Counted from the first letter of the stretch, positions 44,014 to 54,948 are shown. The stretch is DNA of 64,000 bases from Alphaproteobacteria bacterium AO1-B (GCA_001890945.1 MLAX01000001.1:744001-808000); one strand, 5' to 3'. The notes: generated by a model from the sequence alone, not told the origin. Made by a program: numbers and translations.

Positions 44014-45015
44014 TCAGAGGTCCGAGACCTTGACCACCAGCTTGCCTGTATTGCTGCCATCGAACAGCTTGTTGAAGACGGCGGGGGCATTCTCCAGTCC
44101 GTCTTCAACATGAAGCCGGTACTTGAGTTTGCCTTGCATCATGAGTTTGCCGAGTTCTGAAAACAGCATCGGATAGGACGCATAATGGTCCGGCATGGTG
44201 AAGCCCTTGAGCATCAAACGCCGCCGTATGATGGTTGTCATGTCAAGCGGATCTGGGTCGATATCACCGTTGTAAGCGGAAATGAACCCACAGAAGATCA
44301 TGCGGCCATGCGCGGCCATATTGCGGAAGGCTGCCTTGAAGGGGGCGCCGCCGACATTCTCGAAATGCAGGTTGATGCCGTCCGGAGCGAACTCGGCAAG
44401 CCCTTTGCTCAGATCGTCGGTCTTGTAGTTGAGGGCTGCGTCAAAGCCGAGATCCTTGGTCAGCCAGTCACACTTTTCCTGGGTTCCCGCAATTCCGATC
44501 ACGCGTAGGCCGAGCGCTTTGCCGATCTGGCCGACCAGAGAGCCAACCGACCCGGCGGCTCCGGTTACACAGAGCGTTTCGCCTTCCTTCGGTTGACCCT
44601 CAATAACCAGGCCCTGATAGGCGGTCACCCCTGGCAGGCCAAGAACGCCCATATAGTGCTCGATCCGGTCCATTTGCGGGACAACGCTGATCTCGCCTGG
44701 AGCCACGTCGACATATTTCGTCCAGCCGGGTGTGCCGGAGACCCAATCGCCGACCTTGTAGGCATCAGACTTGCTCTCCTCGACAATCCCGACACCCAAC
44801 GAGCGCATCGTCTCACCCAATTGGACAGGCGGGATGTAGCTCTTTGTGTCTGGCGAGACCCAACCGCGCATGGCTGGATCCAGAGAGACATAAACGACAC
44901 GAATGCGCGCCTTGCCATCTGCCAGAGGTCCCATGTCTTCTTCGACACGGTCGAAGTGCTCCGGTCCGAGTTTTCCTTCGGGACGGAATTTCAGGGTCAA
45001 GCGCAGGTTCTGCAT
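44014..45015 (-). CDS. curA: NADP-dependent oxidoreductase, CurA/leukotriene B4 dehydrogenase-like
   Basis: Zinc-independent MDR-family reductase, 333 aa, that saturates double bonds in unsaturated carbonyls (CurA reduces curcumin). The NADP site GAAGSVGSLVGQIGKALG and the N-terminal FRPEGKLGPEHF block fit. The ATG 45015 follows AAGGACACTGAG. The substrate here is unknown. It is a single gene, terminated on its own. Confidence 0.8.
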   Translation of the reverse strand: MQNLRLTLKFRPEGKLGPEHFDRVEEDMGPLADGKARIRVVYVSLDPAMRGWVSPDTKSYIPPVQLGETMRSLGVGIVEESKSDAYKVGDWVSGTPGWTKYVDVAPGEISVVPQMDRIEHYMGVLGLPGVTAYQGLVIEGQPKEGETLCVTGAAGSVGSLVGQIGKALGLRVIGIAGTQEKCDWLTKDLGFDAALNYKTDDLSKGLAEFAPDGINLHFENVGGAPFKAAFRNMAAHGRMIFCGFISAYNGDIDPDPLDMTTIIRRRLMLKGFTMPDHYASYPMLFSELGKLMMQGKLKYRLHVEDGLENAPAVFNKLFDGSNTGKLVVKVSDL

Positions 45016-45172
45016 CTCAGTGTCCTTGGCGTTATTTATATGTGTATATGCACCGCATTATACGTAAGCGAACTATCACATTGAGCGCAAGTGGCAAGAT
45101 GGTCTCTCAAACAGTCATCGATAACCCCTGTTGTTCTGTCGGTTCGTCAACACGCGGCCACCCTGTCGGGGC

Positions 45173-45385
45173 TCAATAGTGTGGCGGCTTCTCGATCTGG
45201 TGACCAGGCAACACGTTTTCAATCAACTCTTCGACCTGATCGGTCATGTTGAGGAGTTTTCGGGTCAGCCGGTCAATCTGTTTCCCTTGCTCAACGACAA
45301 CGCCATTCAGCTCATCGATTGTGTGTGTGGCGTGTGCAAGATCGATCTCAAGTTTTTCGAGCCTACTGTTCAGTTCGGCACTCAT
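45173..45385 (-). CDS. slyX: SlyX family protein
   Basis: Small coiled-coil protein, 70 aa. The LEKLEIDLAHATHTIDELNGVV helix and the NVLPGHQIEKPPHY tail match SlyX. Function unknown. The ATG follows AAGAGAC. It is head-to-tail behind the CurA gene on the same strand. Confidence 0.83.
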   Translation of the reverse strand: MSAELNSRLEKLEIDLAHATHTIDELNGVVVEQGKQIDRLTRKLLNMTDQVEELIENVLPGHQIEKPPHY

Positions 45386-46042
45386 GGGGGTCTCTTCGCA
45401 TCAAACAATCTTCGATCACTGTCTAGTGCCATTCCCGATTTACGGCAAACGAATCTGTTGGATGGTGGAACCAGGTTGCAACATGGTACGTGGCACTGAT
45501 TTTTTTGAGAAAAACAAAAAAATATAGGCCCGGACCTGGATATTTTGTGTGCGTCCGTTAGCGGGGTTTGAGCGTTAGTTTGCCGCGAACTTGGCGAGCA
45601 ATATCAGCGGACCGAGTTGTGATTGAATCTTCAATTTTGGTTGTATCGCGTGGTGGGTGTCTGCCAGGGATGCCCTTGAAATAATTGGGATTTGAAAGTG
45701 TCGTAAGGTGAATTTGAGGGGCTTTTCGTTCAGAGAATCAATGGCAATTTGAAGAAAACACACTTCAGCGAAAAGAGCGGGGACAGGTCAGAATAACGAT
45801 GCGTTTGCATTCAAGGGTTGTGTATTAGTATTTTTATACATAGAGGTGGCGGGAGTAGGAATTTTTTTGTGCGGCGCAAAACACTCCCTTCATTTTAGAT
45901 TGTATAAATATTTTGATTAAATCAAAAATAGAAATTGATTACTTGCTCGGTATCAACTCCAATTAATTCCATTATCCGAATATTAGGTTTTCTCTCTTCT
46001 GTTGAGAGCATCTTTGATGACGTCTCAGGAGGAGATAAGGGA
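45386..46042. other. 657-bp AT-rich non-coding region
   Basis: No convincing gene. GC is clearly below the rest of the window, with A/T runs (TTTTTTTGAG, AAAAAAATA). It holds a perfect 17-bp palindrome (45911-45927), a CTCTC / GAGAG stem (near 45992-46008), and probably the promoter and leader of the Cache gene. It may be a remnant of inserted DNA or a long regulatory leader. Confidence 0.5.
45911..45927. promoter_or_regulatory. 17-bp palindrome upstream of the Cache gene
   Basis: Arms TTTTGATT and AATCAAAA are centred on one A. It is 115 bp before the Cache start. It resembles an FNR box but the spacing is three bases instead of four, so no factor can be named. Confidence 0.4.
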
Positions 46043-46501
46043 ATGATCAAATCAAAAATTGCGGTACTCCTGATTACCGGACTTTCGATGGCTGGGTCCG
46101 CCACTGCATTTGCAGCAGATCGCGGCACGGCAGATGAAGCAACGGCAATGCTCGACAAAGCCGTGGCGCATTACCAGTCTGCTGGGGCGGATACGGCACT
46201 CGCAGACTTCTCCGCCACCGATAAGGGTTGGCAAGATCGAGATCTCTACGTTTTCTGCTTCGATGATGCGGGTGTAACGGTTGCTCACGGGGCGAATGCA
46301 AAACTAATTGGCCGGGATCTGTCGGGCCTAAAAGATGCTGATGGCAAAGAGTTCGTGATGGAACTTGTGAGCACGGGCAAATCTGGTGGTGGCTGGGTTG
46401 ACTACCGTTGGCCGAACCCGGTTTCGAAGAAAATCGAGCCAAAGTCCTCCGTGGTTAAGTCCGCTGGCGATCACATCTGCGGCGTTGGCATCTACAAGTA
46501 A
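46043..46501 (+). CDS. Exported single-Cache (sCache_2) protein
   Basis: Small sensor-like protein of 152 aa, secreted by a signal peptide (cleavage at AFA-AD) with no membrane anchor afterwards. The remainder is one Cache domain: YVFCFDDAGVTVAHGANAKLIGRDLSG, then GWVDYRWPNPVSKKIEPK. GGAGGAGATAAGG precedes ATG 46043; the frame is open upstream. It sits directly before a chemoreceptor, and is likely a soluble periplasmic ligand receptor for it. Confidence 0.78.
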   Translation: MIKSKIAVLLITGLSMAGSATAFAADRGTADEATAMLDKAVAHYQSAGADTALADFSATDKGWQDRDLYVFCFDDAGVTVAHGANAKLIGRDLSGLKDADGKEFVMELVSTGKSGGGWVDYRWPNPVSKKIEPKSSVVKSAGDHICGVGIYK

Positions 46502-46537
46502 GGCCCGCCACCGCTCGCCTTAGCCAACCAAATGATA

Positions 46538-46560
46538 CCGATGGCCGCTTCGGCCATCGG
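46538..46560 (+). terminator. Hairpin between the Cache and chemoreceptor genes
   Basis: CCGATGGCC and GGCCATCGG form a perfect 9-bp stem with a 5-nt loop. No clear T-run follows, so partial read-through into the chemoreceptor gene (start 46594) is likely. Confidence 0.55.
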
Positions 46561-46593
46561 CCTTCAATCTAAAATGCAATATTGGATGGAAAA

Positions 46594-48294
46594 ATGAACT
46601 GGTTCGCCAACCTTGCCTTAGCAAAAAAGATGTTCGTCACACCGGTCATCCTGTTGGTGGGATTGGGAATAGTTTCTGTCATCTCCTTCATGGCGATCGA
46701 TCAGCAACGCGCTGCCGTTGAAAATCTGAGCCATGTTCAAATCAAAGCCTTTGCGGACATGAACCGCGTAAAGGAAAACCTCTCGAGTGCTCAGTTGTCC
46801 CTCTATGACTTGATGACAACTGCGCAAAATGAATCGGACATGGACAAAATCAATTCCAAGTTCGAACAGTCAACGGCACAGCTCAAGGCGATCGTTGCAG
46901 ACTTTGAAGCTTTGGATTTGTCCAAGCTGAACAACGCCGATCTGGCAGAGCTCCAAGAAGGGGCGATCAAGCACGCCAAAGAGTACTCAGAATCCGCCCT
47001 TGGAACAGCCGATATGGCCACCCTGGATGTCGCAACCGCAAGCATCTTCATGAATGATGCGACGCAACTTCACGCCAGTCTTGTTGGTGATGTCGACAAG
47101 TTGAAAACCGTTGTTGACGGTCTGAGGGTTGAGGCAACCGAAGCGACACTCAATGGCGCGCAAGAAGCTATGAAATTGTTTCTACTGACTGTGGCCCTGG
47201 TAGCTCTGGTCGGCTTGGTTGCGAACTGGCTGATTTCACGCATGATTTCGCGCCCAATTGTCCAGATTATTGGGTCTATGACCGCGCTTGCAGGTGGGAA
47301 CTCTGACGTGGATGTGCCGGCAACTGACCGCCGCGACGAAATCGGACAGATGTCGCGAGCGCTTGCCGTCTTCCGCGAAAATGCTCTTGAAGTTGAACAA
47401 CTCGAACTAGAAAAAGTCGAACGAGAGCGCCTGGCAGCGGAAGAGAAGCGGGCGGCGATGAATGCACTTGCTGATCAGTTCGAAACTGCTCTGATGGGAA
47501 TTGTCGACACCGTTACGGATTCCTCGTCCCGCATGCAATCGACGGCACAGTCCATGTCGTCCGTTGCTGAACAGACCCAGCAACAGGCAAACACCGTTGC
47601 TTCTTCGGCGGAAAACGCATCGCAGAATGTACAAACAGCCGCCTCCGCCGCGGAAGAAATGTCGGCTTCCATCGGGGAGATCAACAGACAGGTCGCGGAA
47701 TCGGCGGAAATCTCCAACCAGGCCAATGCAGAAGCGGAGCGCTCCAACGACTCGGTCCGTGGATTGGCAGATGCAGCGAGCAAGATCGGAGAGGTCATCG
47801 AACTGATCAGCGGCATCGCAGAACAAACGAACCTTCTGGCACTGAACGCAACCATTGAGGCGGCGCGTGCTGGCGAGGCTGGGAAAGGGTTTGCAGTTGT
47901 GGCTTCTGAGGTGAAAAACCTCGCAACTCAGACAGCCAAAGCAACTGAAGAGATCGGCTCTCAAATCTCGGGTATGCAGTCAGCGACTGGGGAGGCTGTT
48001 GAAGCGATCCAGTCGATCAGTCAAACGATTGGCCGGATCAAGGATATCTCTGACACGATATCTGGTGCTGTGAGTGAACAAGGCATCGCGACACGTGAAA
48101 TCGCCGCCAGTACGCAGCAGGCGGCCTCTGGCACTGCTGAGGTTGGTCACACCATCAATGATGTTGCACAAGCCGCTTCCGACACGGGCAATGCAGCCAA
48201 GGAAGTTCTTGAAGTTGCTGTCGACCTTTCTGATCACGCAAGGAACTTGCGCTCCCAGGTTGAAGACTTCCTTGGTCAGGTCCGGGCTGCCTAA
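46594..48294 (+). CDS. Methyl-accepting chemotaxis protein
   Basis: Chemoreceptor of 566 aa. Membrane helices lie near residues 12-34 and 194-212 around a four-helix-bundle sensor domain. A HAMP domain follows ([20 protein letters not shown]). The cytoplasmic hairpin tip has [20 protein letters not shown] and [20 protein letters not shown]. There is no C-terminal CheR/CheB tether pentapeptide. It is preceded by the exported Cache protein, a plausible ligand carrier. ATG 46594 with GGATGG upstream. Confidence 0.88.
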   Translation: MNWFANLALAKKMFVTPVILLVGLGIVSVISFMAIDQQRAAVENLSHVQIKAFADMNRVKENLSSAQLSLYDLMTTAQNESDMDKINSKFEQSTAQLKAIVADFEALDLSKLNNADLAELQEGAIKHAKEYSESALGTADMATLDVATASIFMNDATQLHASLVGDVDKLKTVVDGLRVEATEATLNGAQEAMKLFLLTVALVALVGLVANWLISRMISRPIVQIIGSMTALAGGNSDVDVPATDRRDEIGQMSRALAVFRENALEVEQLELEKVERERLAAEEKRAAMNALADQFETALMGIVDTVTDSSSRMQSTAQSMSSVAEQTQQQANTVASSAENASQNVQTAASAAEEMSASIGEINRQVAESAEISNQANAEAERSNDSVRGLADAASKIGEVIELISGIAEQTNLLALNATIEAARAGEAGKGFAVVASEVKNLATQTAKATEEIGSQISGMQSATGEAVEAIQSISQTIGRIKDISDTISGAVSEQGIATREIAASTQQAASGTAEVGHTINDVAQAASDTGNAAKEVLEVAVDLSDHARNLRSQVEDFLGQVRAA

Positions 48295-48378
48295 CGCGAG
48301 CTCTTTCAATAACCTCGTAATTGAAAAGAAAGTGCGGAAAGCATTTGGCAGCGCCCGCGGCTTCGATCGGTAGACACT

Positions 48379-49380
48379 CTAATTATCTACAAAATTAGCG
48401 ATAAGTTCTGTCACAAGCTGTTTCTGCCGATTTAAGTCTCCAGCTTCCTTCAAAGACAGATAGTTGGTGCCCGATTGTAGGTATTGGGCACCAAACGGCC
48501 TGGTGTTGGCCGAATATCCGAGACTTTGAGCATAGGCGCCCAATCGAAGCATGCGTGTCCACAAGTCGGCACCGGTTATGACATTCTCCAAGCCGACTTG
48601 CATGTTTGGATCTTTGTAATAGGTCTCAATGGCGTCGATCGTTATCAGGGAGTGCCCGAAATGGACACGGTTATCTGCCGGTACAACTTTCAAGGCCTCT
48701 GGAAAATCGCTCCCACGTGCGGCTGCTTCCGGGAAAGCTGTGTCCGGGATAGGGTAATCGATAATTTCAAAAGGGAACAAACGGTTGGTGTTTTGACCTG
48801 ATCCCGAATTCCAGCCGCCTTGTTTCGATGCCCAGAACATCCCCTGTAGAGCTCCCTCGTTGATGTAATAGGTAGCCGTTTTGTCTCCGCCTTTATCATC
48901 GCGGTTCATGGTGACCAGCGCATCGGTCGATAGAGGAGTTGCTTGTTTCTGCATCATCCGGATGGATGCCTCCACACCGGTTTTGTCGACGCCAATTGGG
49001 GCATAGACGAAATACCGGCTTTGATAAAATGCCGGTATCGAGGCTTTTGTGTCCGGAAGCGACGGATTGATCGGCGCGAAATCTGTCGACAATGCGCTTC
49101 TTAGGTTTCCGATCGTGTTCCAATATCCTGCAAGGACCCAATACATACGCATTTCACTGGAGGTTGCGATAAAGCCTTGGGGGTGAAACGGTCTGTAGCG
49201 AGTTGAGGTGTTTTCAAACAACGCCGAGCTGAAGAAATAAGTGCTTGGTATCTGGCCGACCTTGAGTGTCAGACTGTTTTTGTAGTTGCTGTCGACGGCT
49301 TGTTTCGTGAGGTCGATGGTTCCGAAAAGTCGGTTCTTGGCGGTGATCAGTTTTAAAGTGTTGTCGTCTTGAACTGTCAT
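48379..49380 (-). CDS. Unrecognised protein (about 333 aa)
   Basis: I recognise no family. There is no signal peptide and no membrane helix. It is rich in aromatics and Ser/Thr/Asn, with motifs such as YFFSSALFENTS, MYWVLAGYWNTIGNL, DDKGGDKTATYYINEG and FWASKQGGWNSGSG. It looks like a globular cytoplasmic or non-classically secreted enzyme-sized protein. ATG 49380 follows AGGT; the frame extends 7 codons further. Its composition is lower in GC than groEL beside it. It converges with the chemoreceptor. Confidence 0.6.
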   Translation of the reverse strand: MTVQDDNTLKLITAKNRLFGTIDLTKQAVDSNYKNSLTLKVGQIPSTYFFSSALFENTSTRYRPFHPQGFIATSSEMRMYWVLAGYWNTIGNLRSALSTDFAPINPSLPDTKASIPAFYQSRYFVYAPIGVDKTGVEASIRMMQKQATPLSTDALVTMNRDDKGGDKTATYYINEGALQGMFWASKQGGWNSGSGQNTNRLFPFEIIDYPIPDTAFPEAAARGSDFPEALKVVPADNRVHFGHSLITIDAIETYYKDPNMQVGLENVITGADLWTRMLRLGAYAQSLGYSANTRPFGAQYLQSGTNYLSLKEAGDLNRQKQLVTELIANFVDN

Positions 49381-49500
49381 ACCTAATGCCCTGCACACCA
49401 TTGTCGTTAGCCCGCCAAATGCGGGTTCTAAGACAAGGACGTCTCAGCCATCGGTATGTGAGCAGCAGTATGTTGCGCAGTATACAGCCGGGAAAAAGCA

Positions 49501-49527
49501 AAAAGGGCGACCCGAGGGCCGCCCTTT
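49501..49527 (-). terminator. Intrinsic terminator of groESL
   Basis: AAAGGGCG / CGCCCTTT stem with a 10-nt loop and a TTTTT tail on the minus strand, 25 bp after the groEL stop. Confidence 0.82.
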
Positions 49528-49551
49528 CCGTAAGACTTGTGAGTGGCTGGC

Positions 49552-51204
<1,653 letters not shown>

Positions 51205-51252
51205 TCACTTATTCTGGAATTTGCGATTGAGATCAAAAAGCGGTTCGCTGAA

Positions 51253-51540
51253 TTAAGCGATCACGCCCATGATGTCGGATTCCTTCATGATCAGGAGGTC
51301 TTCACCGTCGATTTTGACTTCAGTGCCGGACCATTTGCCGAACAGAACGCGGTCGCCTGCTTTGACATCGAGAGCAACAACGTTGCCGCTGTCGTCACGC
51401 GCACCGTTGCCAACTGCAACGATTTCGCCTTCCTGCGGCTTTTCCTTAGCGGTATCCGGGATGATGATGCCACCAGCGGTCTTCTCTTCGGAGTCGACGC
51501 GGCGAACTACGACACGGTCGTGAAGTGGACGAAATGCCAT
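51253..51540 (-). CDS. groES: Co-chaperonin GroES
   Basis: 10-kDa lid of GroEL, 95 aa ([35 protein letters not shown]; mobile loop KTAGGIIIP). ATG 51540 is the family start; the frame continues upstream (51594) but lacks homology. It is the first gene of groESL. Confidence 0.96.
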   Translation of the reverse strand: MAFRPLHDRVVVRRVDSEEKTAGGIIIPDTAKEKPQEGEIVAVGNGARDDSGNVVALDVKAGDRVLFGKWSGTEVKIDGEDLLIMKESDIMGVIA

Positions 51541-51643
51541 AAGACTGTTTCCTCTCATGAGCGCGCCCCACGCAATAGGCAGCGCGCGAGACATGATTAT
51601 TGGGTTACTGAGAACGGAAGGAGTTGGCCCCTTCCATCCGCGA

Positions 51644-51670
51644 TTAGCACTCCCTTGTGGCGAGTGCTAA
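51644..51670. promoter_or_regulatory. CIRCE element (HrcA operator)
   Basis: A perfect inverted repeat, TTAGCACTC and GAGTGCTAA with a 9-base spacer. It lies just downstream of the -10 box and 104 bp before groES. It is the binding site of the HrcA heat-shock repressor. Confidence 0.98.
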
Positions 51671-51681
51671 CAGCGCCCAAG

Positions 51682-51710
51682 GATTTATGTATCGCGGAGG
51701 GGCTTGTCAA
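51682..51710 (-). promoter_or_regulatory. Sigma-70 promoter of groESL
   Basis: On the minus strand a perfect -35 box TTGACA (51705-51710) and a -10 box TAAATC (51682-51687) are separated by 17 bases. The CIRCE element overlaps the predicted transcription start. Confidence 0.8.
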
Positions 51711-51843
51711 TGGCGGAAGGAAGATTTTCTGGCCGGATCTGGCACATTGGTATGACACTGTTAACGCTTGGATTTCCCTGCGTTCAGTCGCGGGCTGAGC
51801 GTGGTCGACCCTCGAGCACTGCGAGTCTTATTTTAGATGCTGA

Positions 51844-52419
51844 TCAGTTGGCGGCCTGAATTGTAAATGGAAGCTTGAAACCGGCTGTTTGATTACCGAT
51901 TTGATCGGCGAAGGTGACTTCGAGTTCATAGTCGCCTTCGGGCAAACCATCGAACTGAAATGACAAGCTGGCCGACAGTTGGCGCTGCTTGGATCGGGTC
52001 GTGCCGGTGAACTCTGCAAAATCAAATTGTTCGCTCAAGACCTGACCTGATGTGTTTATCAGGCGATAGCTGGCGGCTAGTTTGTATGTGTAACCGTCTT
52101 GGGACTGATCGAATTCATATCCGACAGGCTCAGCATAAAGCGCAATCGTCTCACCGGCTGAAAACACATTGTTTTCTGTGGCAGCGTACTTCCCATATCC
52201 ACTGCCGGGACCGTCTGTGAACGTCACAGATGAAAAAGCAAGGCCGTCTGCAGCCCATGCGGCATCGAAAGCTGCCAACGCTTCCGTGAATGCAGGGGAG
52301 GGAGACTTGTAGTCAGGAGATTGAGCAACAGCGGAGCCTGCCGCCGCGAATATCCCAAACACCAATGCAAGAGAAGTGGATTTCCGCCCAAGCTTAAACC
52401 GGCTTGCCTGCTTCGTCAT
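51844..52419 (-). CDS. Secreted hypothetical protein (191 aa)
   Basis: Signal peptide at about 1-33 (cleavage AVA-QS); the mature part is about 158 aa, likely beta-rich (TYKLAASYRLINTSGQVLSEQFDF, LPEGDYELEVTFADQI). The EYEL-type Ig-like end (GLPEGDYELEVTFAD) resembles periplasmic or carbohydrate-binding folds. Charge is negative. I recognise no family. GGGGATTT precedes the ATG. Confidence 0.55.
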   Translation of the reverse strand: MTKQASRFKLGRKSTSLALVFGIFAAAGSAVAQSPDYKSPSPAFTEALAAFDAAWAADGLAFSSVTFTDGPGSGYGKYAATENNVFSAGETIALYAEPVGYEFDQSQDGYTYKLAASYRLINTSGQVLSEQFDFAEFTGTTRSKQRQLSASLSFQFDGLPEGDYELEVTFADQIGNQTAGFKLPFTIQAAN

Positions 52420-52528
52420 ATAAATCCCCGCCGCCCTTAGATCTTGTCTTTTCTTAGCGATTTTGCCGATATAGACCGAGCGTCGCCAAGAAACAAGGAA
52501 ATGTGTGCGTTGCGGTAAATATAGCCGG

Positions 52529-54019
52529 TTAAAGGCTGCGGGCGGACCAGGATTGTTTTTTGCGATAAATTGTCGATGGGCTGATCTCCAATGCCGCAGC
52601 GGCCATGGCTATGTTCCCATCAAACGCATCGAGTGCATCTTCGATAATGCGGCGCTCTTGAGCCCAGAGAGGTTCAATTGCACCGAATGGCCGACTGGCC
52701 GGAGCTGCTCGAGATCGTTCGCGCGACAGGTCTATGATGCCGTTCGGACGCGATTGCGCATCGCGAATGACCAGAGGAAGCATCTCGTGGGTAACGGCTG
52801 CGCCGTCATTCATAACGACAATCTGGCGGATCGTGTTCTCAAGCTGGCGGACATTTCCGGGCCAGCCGTAAGAGACGATCCGCGCTTCTGCATCTGCGTC
52901 AAAACCGCGGAAGTTGCGGCGTTCCTCACCTGAATACCGTTTCAGGAAAGCTTCGGCCAATGGCAGGATATCCTCCCGCCGTTCCCGCAAGGCGGGAAGA
53001 TGCACTGGTAGAACATGTAAGCGATAGTAAAGGTCTTCGCGGAAGCGGCCGGCCGTGATTTCAGTCAATGGGTCCCGATTGGTCGCGCATATGATCCGGG
53101 CATCCACCTTCCGGCTTGCCGTGTCGCCAAGCCTTTGGAACGTGCCGGTTTGCAAAAAGCGCAAAAGCTTGCTTTGCAACAGCAGGTCCATCTCGCCGAT
53201 TTCGTCAAGGAATAGCGTGCCACCGTCAGCTTGTTCTGCTGCGCCGGTACGATTGTCGGCAGCACCAGTGAAAGCACCTCGGACATAGCCGAAGATTTCA
53301 CTCTCAATCAGATCCCGGGGAATAGCCGCGCAATTCAAAGTCACAAATCGACCAGAATTCCGATCTGAGAGTTCATGCACTGCGGCCGCACATAGTTCCT
53401 TTCCGGTTCCAGATTCACCGGTGATGAAAACAGGGGCCTGCGATGGTGCCATGCGTCGGACATGATCGTGAATGTCCAGCATTGCGGGGGAGGTGCCGAT
53501 CAGTCTGTCGAGCCCGAAAGCCTGTTTGGGTTCAGGAAGACTGTGCGGTGCTGGCAAGTTATCTTGACTTACTGCCTCGATCTGGATCGCACGATCTGCC
53601 GTCTGTTGGCAAGGCTTTGTAACAGGTCGGCGCTGTTGCAGTTGGAAGCTGATTTTTGATGCCAGCGCATCCAGAGAGAATGGTTTTGTCAGAAAATCAT
53701 GAGCCCCGGCGCGCATGGCACTGACCGCGCGGGAAACAGACCCCATCGAGGAGACCGCGAGAATAACGGCCTTGGGGCAGCGGACCGCGTAGGCCTCAAG
53801 TGCCTCGTCGCCGCCAATCGTCTCCAGATCAATGATGAGAATGTCTGTGGTCTTATCAGCAAGGTCCTGCAGACAGGGAGCGGTATCGGTATAGAGGATT
53901 GGCTCAGAACACTCGGCCGATAGTCTCGCACAGACTGCCGATGTGCGGGCTGCTTCAGACGCCGATGCGTCCAAAACGCGTACAATCACAGGCAAGGTCT
54001 TGCCCTCTTTACTCCCCAT
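52529..54019 (-). CDS. Sigma-54-dependent response regulator (NtrC family) with atypical receiver
   Basis: Activator of 496 aa. The receiver domain (10-120) keeps Asp64 and Lys112, but the usual acidic pair is reduced to a single Asp17 in VLDASAS, so phosphorylation may not be the switch. The AAA+ domain has Walker A GESGTGKE (201-208) and the sigma-54 loop GAFTGA (248-253), then Walker B LFLDE. A Fis helix-turn-helix closes (AAAALEISPSTIYRKK). No histidine kinase is adjacent. GGGAG precedes ATG 54019. Targets not visible. Confidence 0.82.
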   Translation of the reverse strand: MGSKEGKTLPVIVRVLDASASEAARTSAVCARLSAECSEPILYTDTAPCLQDLADKTTDILIIDLETIGGDEALEAYAVRCPKAVILAVSSMGSVSRAVSAMRAGAHDFLTKPFSLDALASKISFQLQQRRPVTKPCQQTADRAIQIEAVSQDNLPAPHSLPEPKQAFGLDRLIGTSPAMLDIHDHVRRMAPSQAPVFITGESGTGKELCAAAVHELSDRNSGRFVTLNCAAIPRDLIESEIFGYVRGAFTGAADNRTGAAEQADGGTLFLDEIGEMDLLLQSKLLRFLQTGTFQRLGDTASRKVDARIICATNRDPLTEITAGRFREDLYYRLHVLPVHLPALRERREDILPLAEAFLKRYSGEERRNFRGFDADAEARIVSYGWPGNVRQLENTIRQIVVMNDGAAVTHEMLPLVIRDAQSRPNGIIDLSRERSRAAPASRPFGAIEPLWAQERRIIEDALDAFDGNIAMAAAALEISPSTIYRKKQSWSARSL

Positions 54020-54165
54020 CGCAGGGTAACTCCCATCGCTTTGGTCATAATCCTTCGGGGCTCGAAAGATTGACTAATGGGATAATTCGCCAAACAGGGT
54101 AAACAAAGCGTTGTCACAAAGCGCAAAATGCAGTTTTTGCCCGGAAAGGCATTGAAACGCGGAAG

Positions 54166-54948
54166 TTATTCACTGCCTGCCCAGTAACCGGCCGCCAAGC
54201 AAACGGCATTAGTGACAAGCAGCCAGCCAATGGGAATTCGCCGACGGGACATTGCGTTTTTGAGCAGTGCACGTCCACTGGGTGCGCCTAAGTGAGCAGT
54301 TTTTGGCAGGTCGCGTGGTCCTGGCGGTTCTTCTATTCCTGAATGAGACGAAGAGGCATTGCTGGTGTCAACGGCTGTGGGGGCTGCTGAAAGGTGTTCC
54401 GCCGGCGGATCGTCATGTCGTGGGGTGGCTGATGCAGGGACACCGGGTGTGCCCTTCATGTTCGCAAATTCAAAAGCCGGCGCATAACCGCCCTTCGGGA
54501 TGGAGATCCTCACCGGATCCGACGCCCCTGATCCCTCATAGTATTTGGCTAACCGTGATCTCAGCCGAGCCGCCTCGACCCTGACGATTGGATCTTTGTC
54601 CGGATCGAAGTTTGCATCGCGCCCAAGGGCCTCAACTGCGATTGTGATCCCTTTAAGTTTCTCGGTCTGGTCATTTAGGGCCGCATCGACCACGAAATGC
54701 AGGAAAGCCTGCAACTGAGGAGCTGACTTGAACTCTGGGCTGTTGAGGATGTGTTTCAAAGATCCAAGGACAGCATCTGCTCGGGGTCCGAGGTCATTTT
54801 GTCCAGGCGTGGATCGTGACGTTTTTGCCGGGCTTGTTATGCCCTGACCGCCAGACAAAAGTGGACCCTGGATTGAGGGGGATATGTCGGTTGTGGTTGA
54901 ACCTTCTTCGAATGGTTCCGACCGCAATGATCGCCCCGGCATGGGCAT
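54166..54948 (-). CDS. Winged-helix-like protein with a C-terminal membrane anchor
   Basis: Protein of 260 aa. Residues about 56-163 match the N-terminal domain found in alphaproteobacterial cyclase/TPR proteins (SPEFKSAPQLQAFLHFVV, FDPDKDPIVRVEAARLRSRLAKYY, RISIPKGGYAPAF), thought to bind DNA. A Pro/Ser-rich linker follows. The last 22 residues form one membrane helix (PIGWLLVTNAVCLAAGYWA), which tethers the protein at the membrane. It lies 146 bp upstream of the sigma-54 regulator on the same strand. DNA binding is inferred only. Confidence 0.6.
   Translation of the reverse strand: MPMPGRSLRSEPFEEGSTTTDISPSIQGPLLSGGQGITSPAKTSRSTPGQNDLGPRADAVLGSLKHILNSPEFKSAPQLQAFLHFVVDAALNDQTEKLKGITIAVEALGRDANFDPDKDPIVRVEAARLRSRLAKYYEGSGASDPVRISIPKGGYAPAFEFANMKGTPGVPASATPRHDDPPAEHLSAAPTAVDTSNASSSHSGIEEPPGPRDLPKTAHLGAPSGRALLKNAMSRRRIPIGWLLVTNAVCLAAGYWAGSE

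Noticed and set aside
45911..45927. FNR box in front of the Cache gene
   Set aside because: The half-sites TTGAT and ATCAA are separated by three bases instead of four, so it is not a normal FNR site; kept only as a palindrome.
48304..48326. TTTCAAT/ATTGAAA hairpin after the chemoreceptor gene
   Set aside because: AT-only stem with a 9-nt loop and no T-run; too weak to call a terminator.
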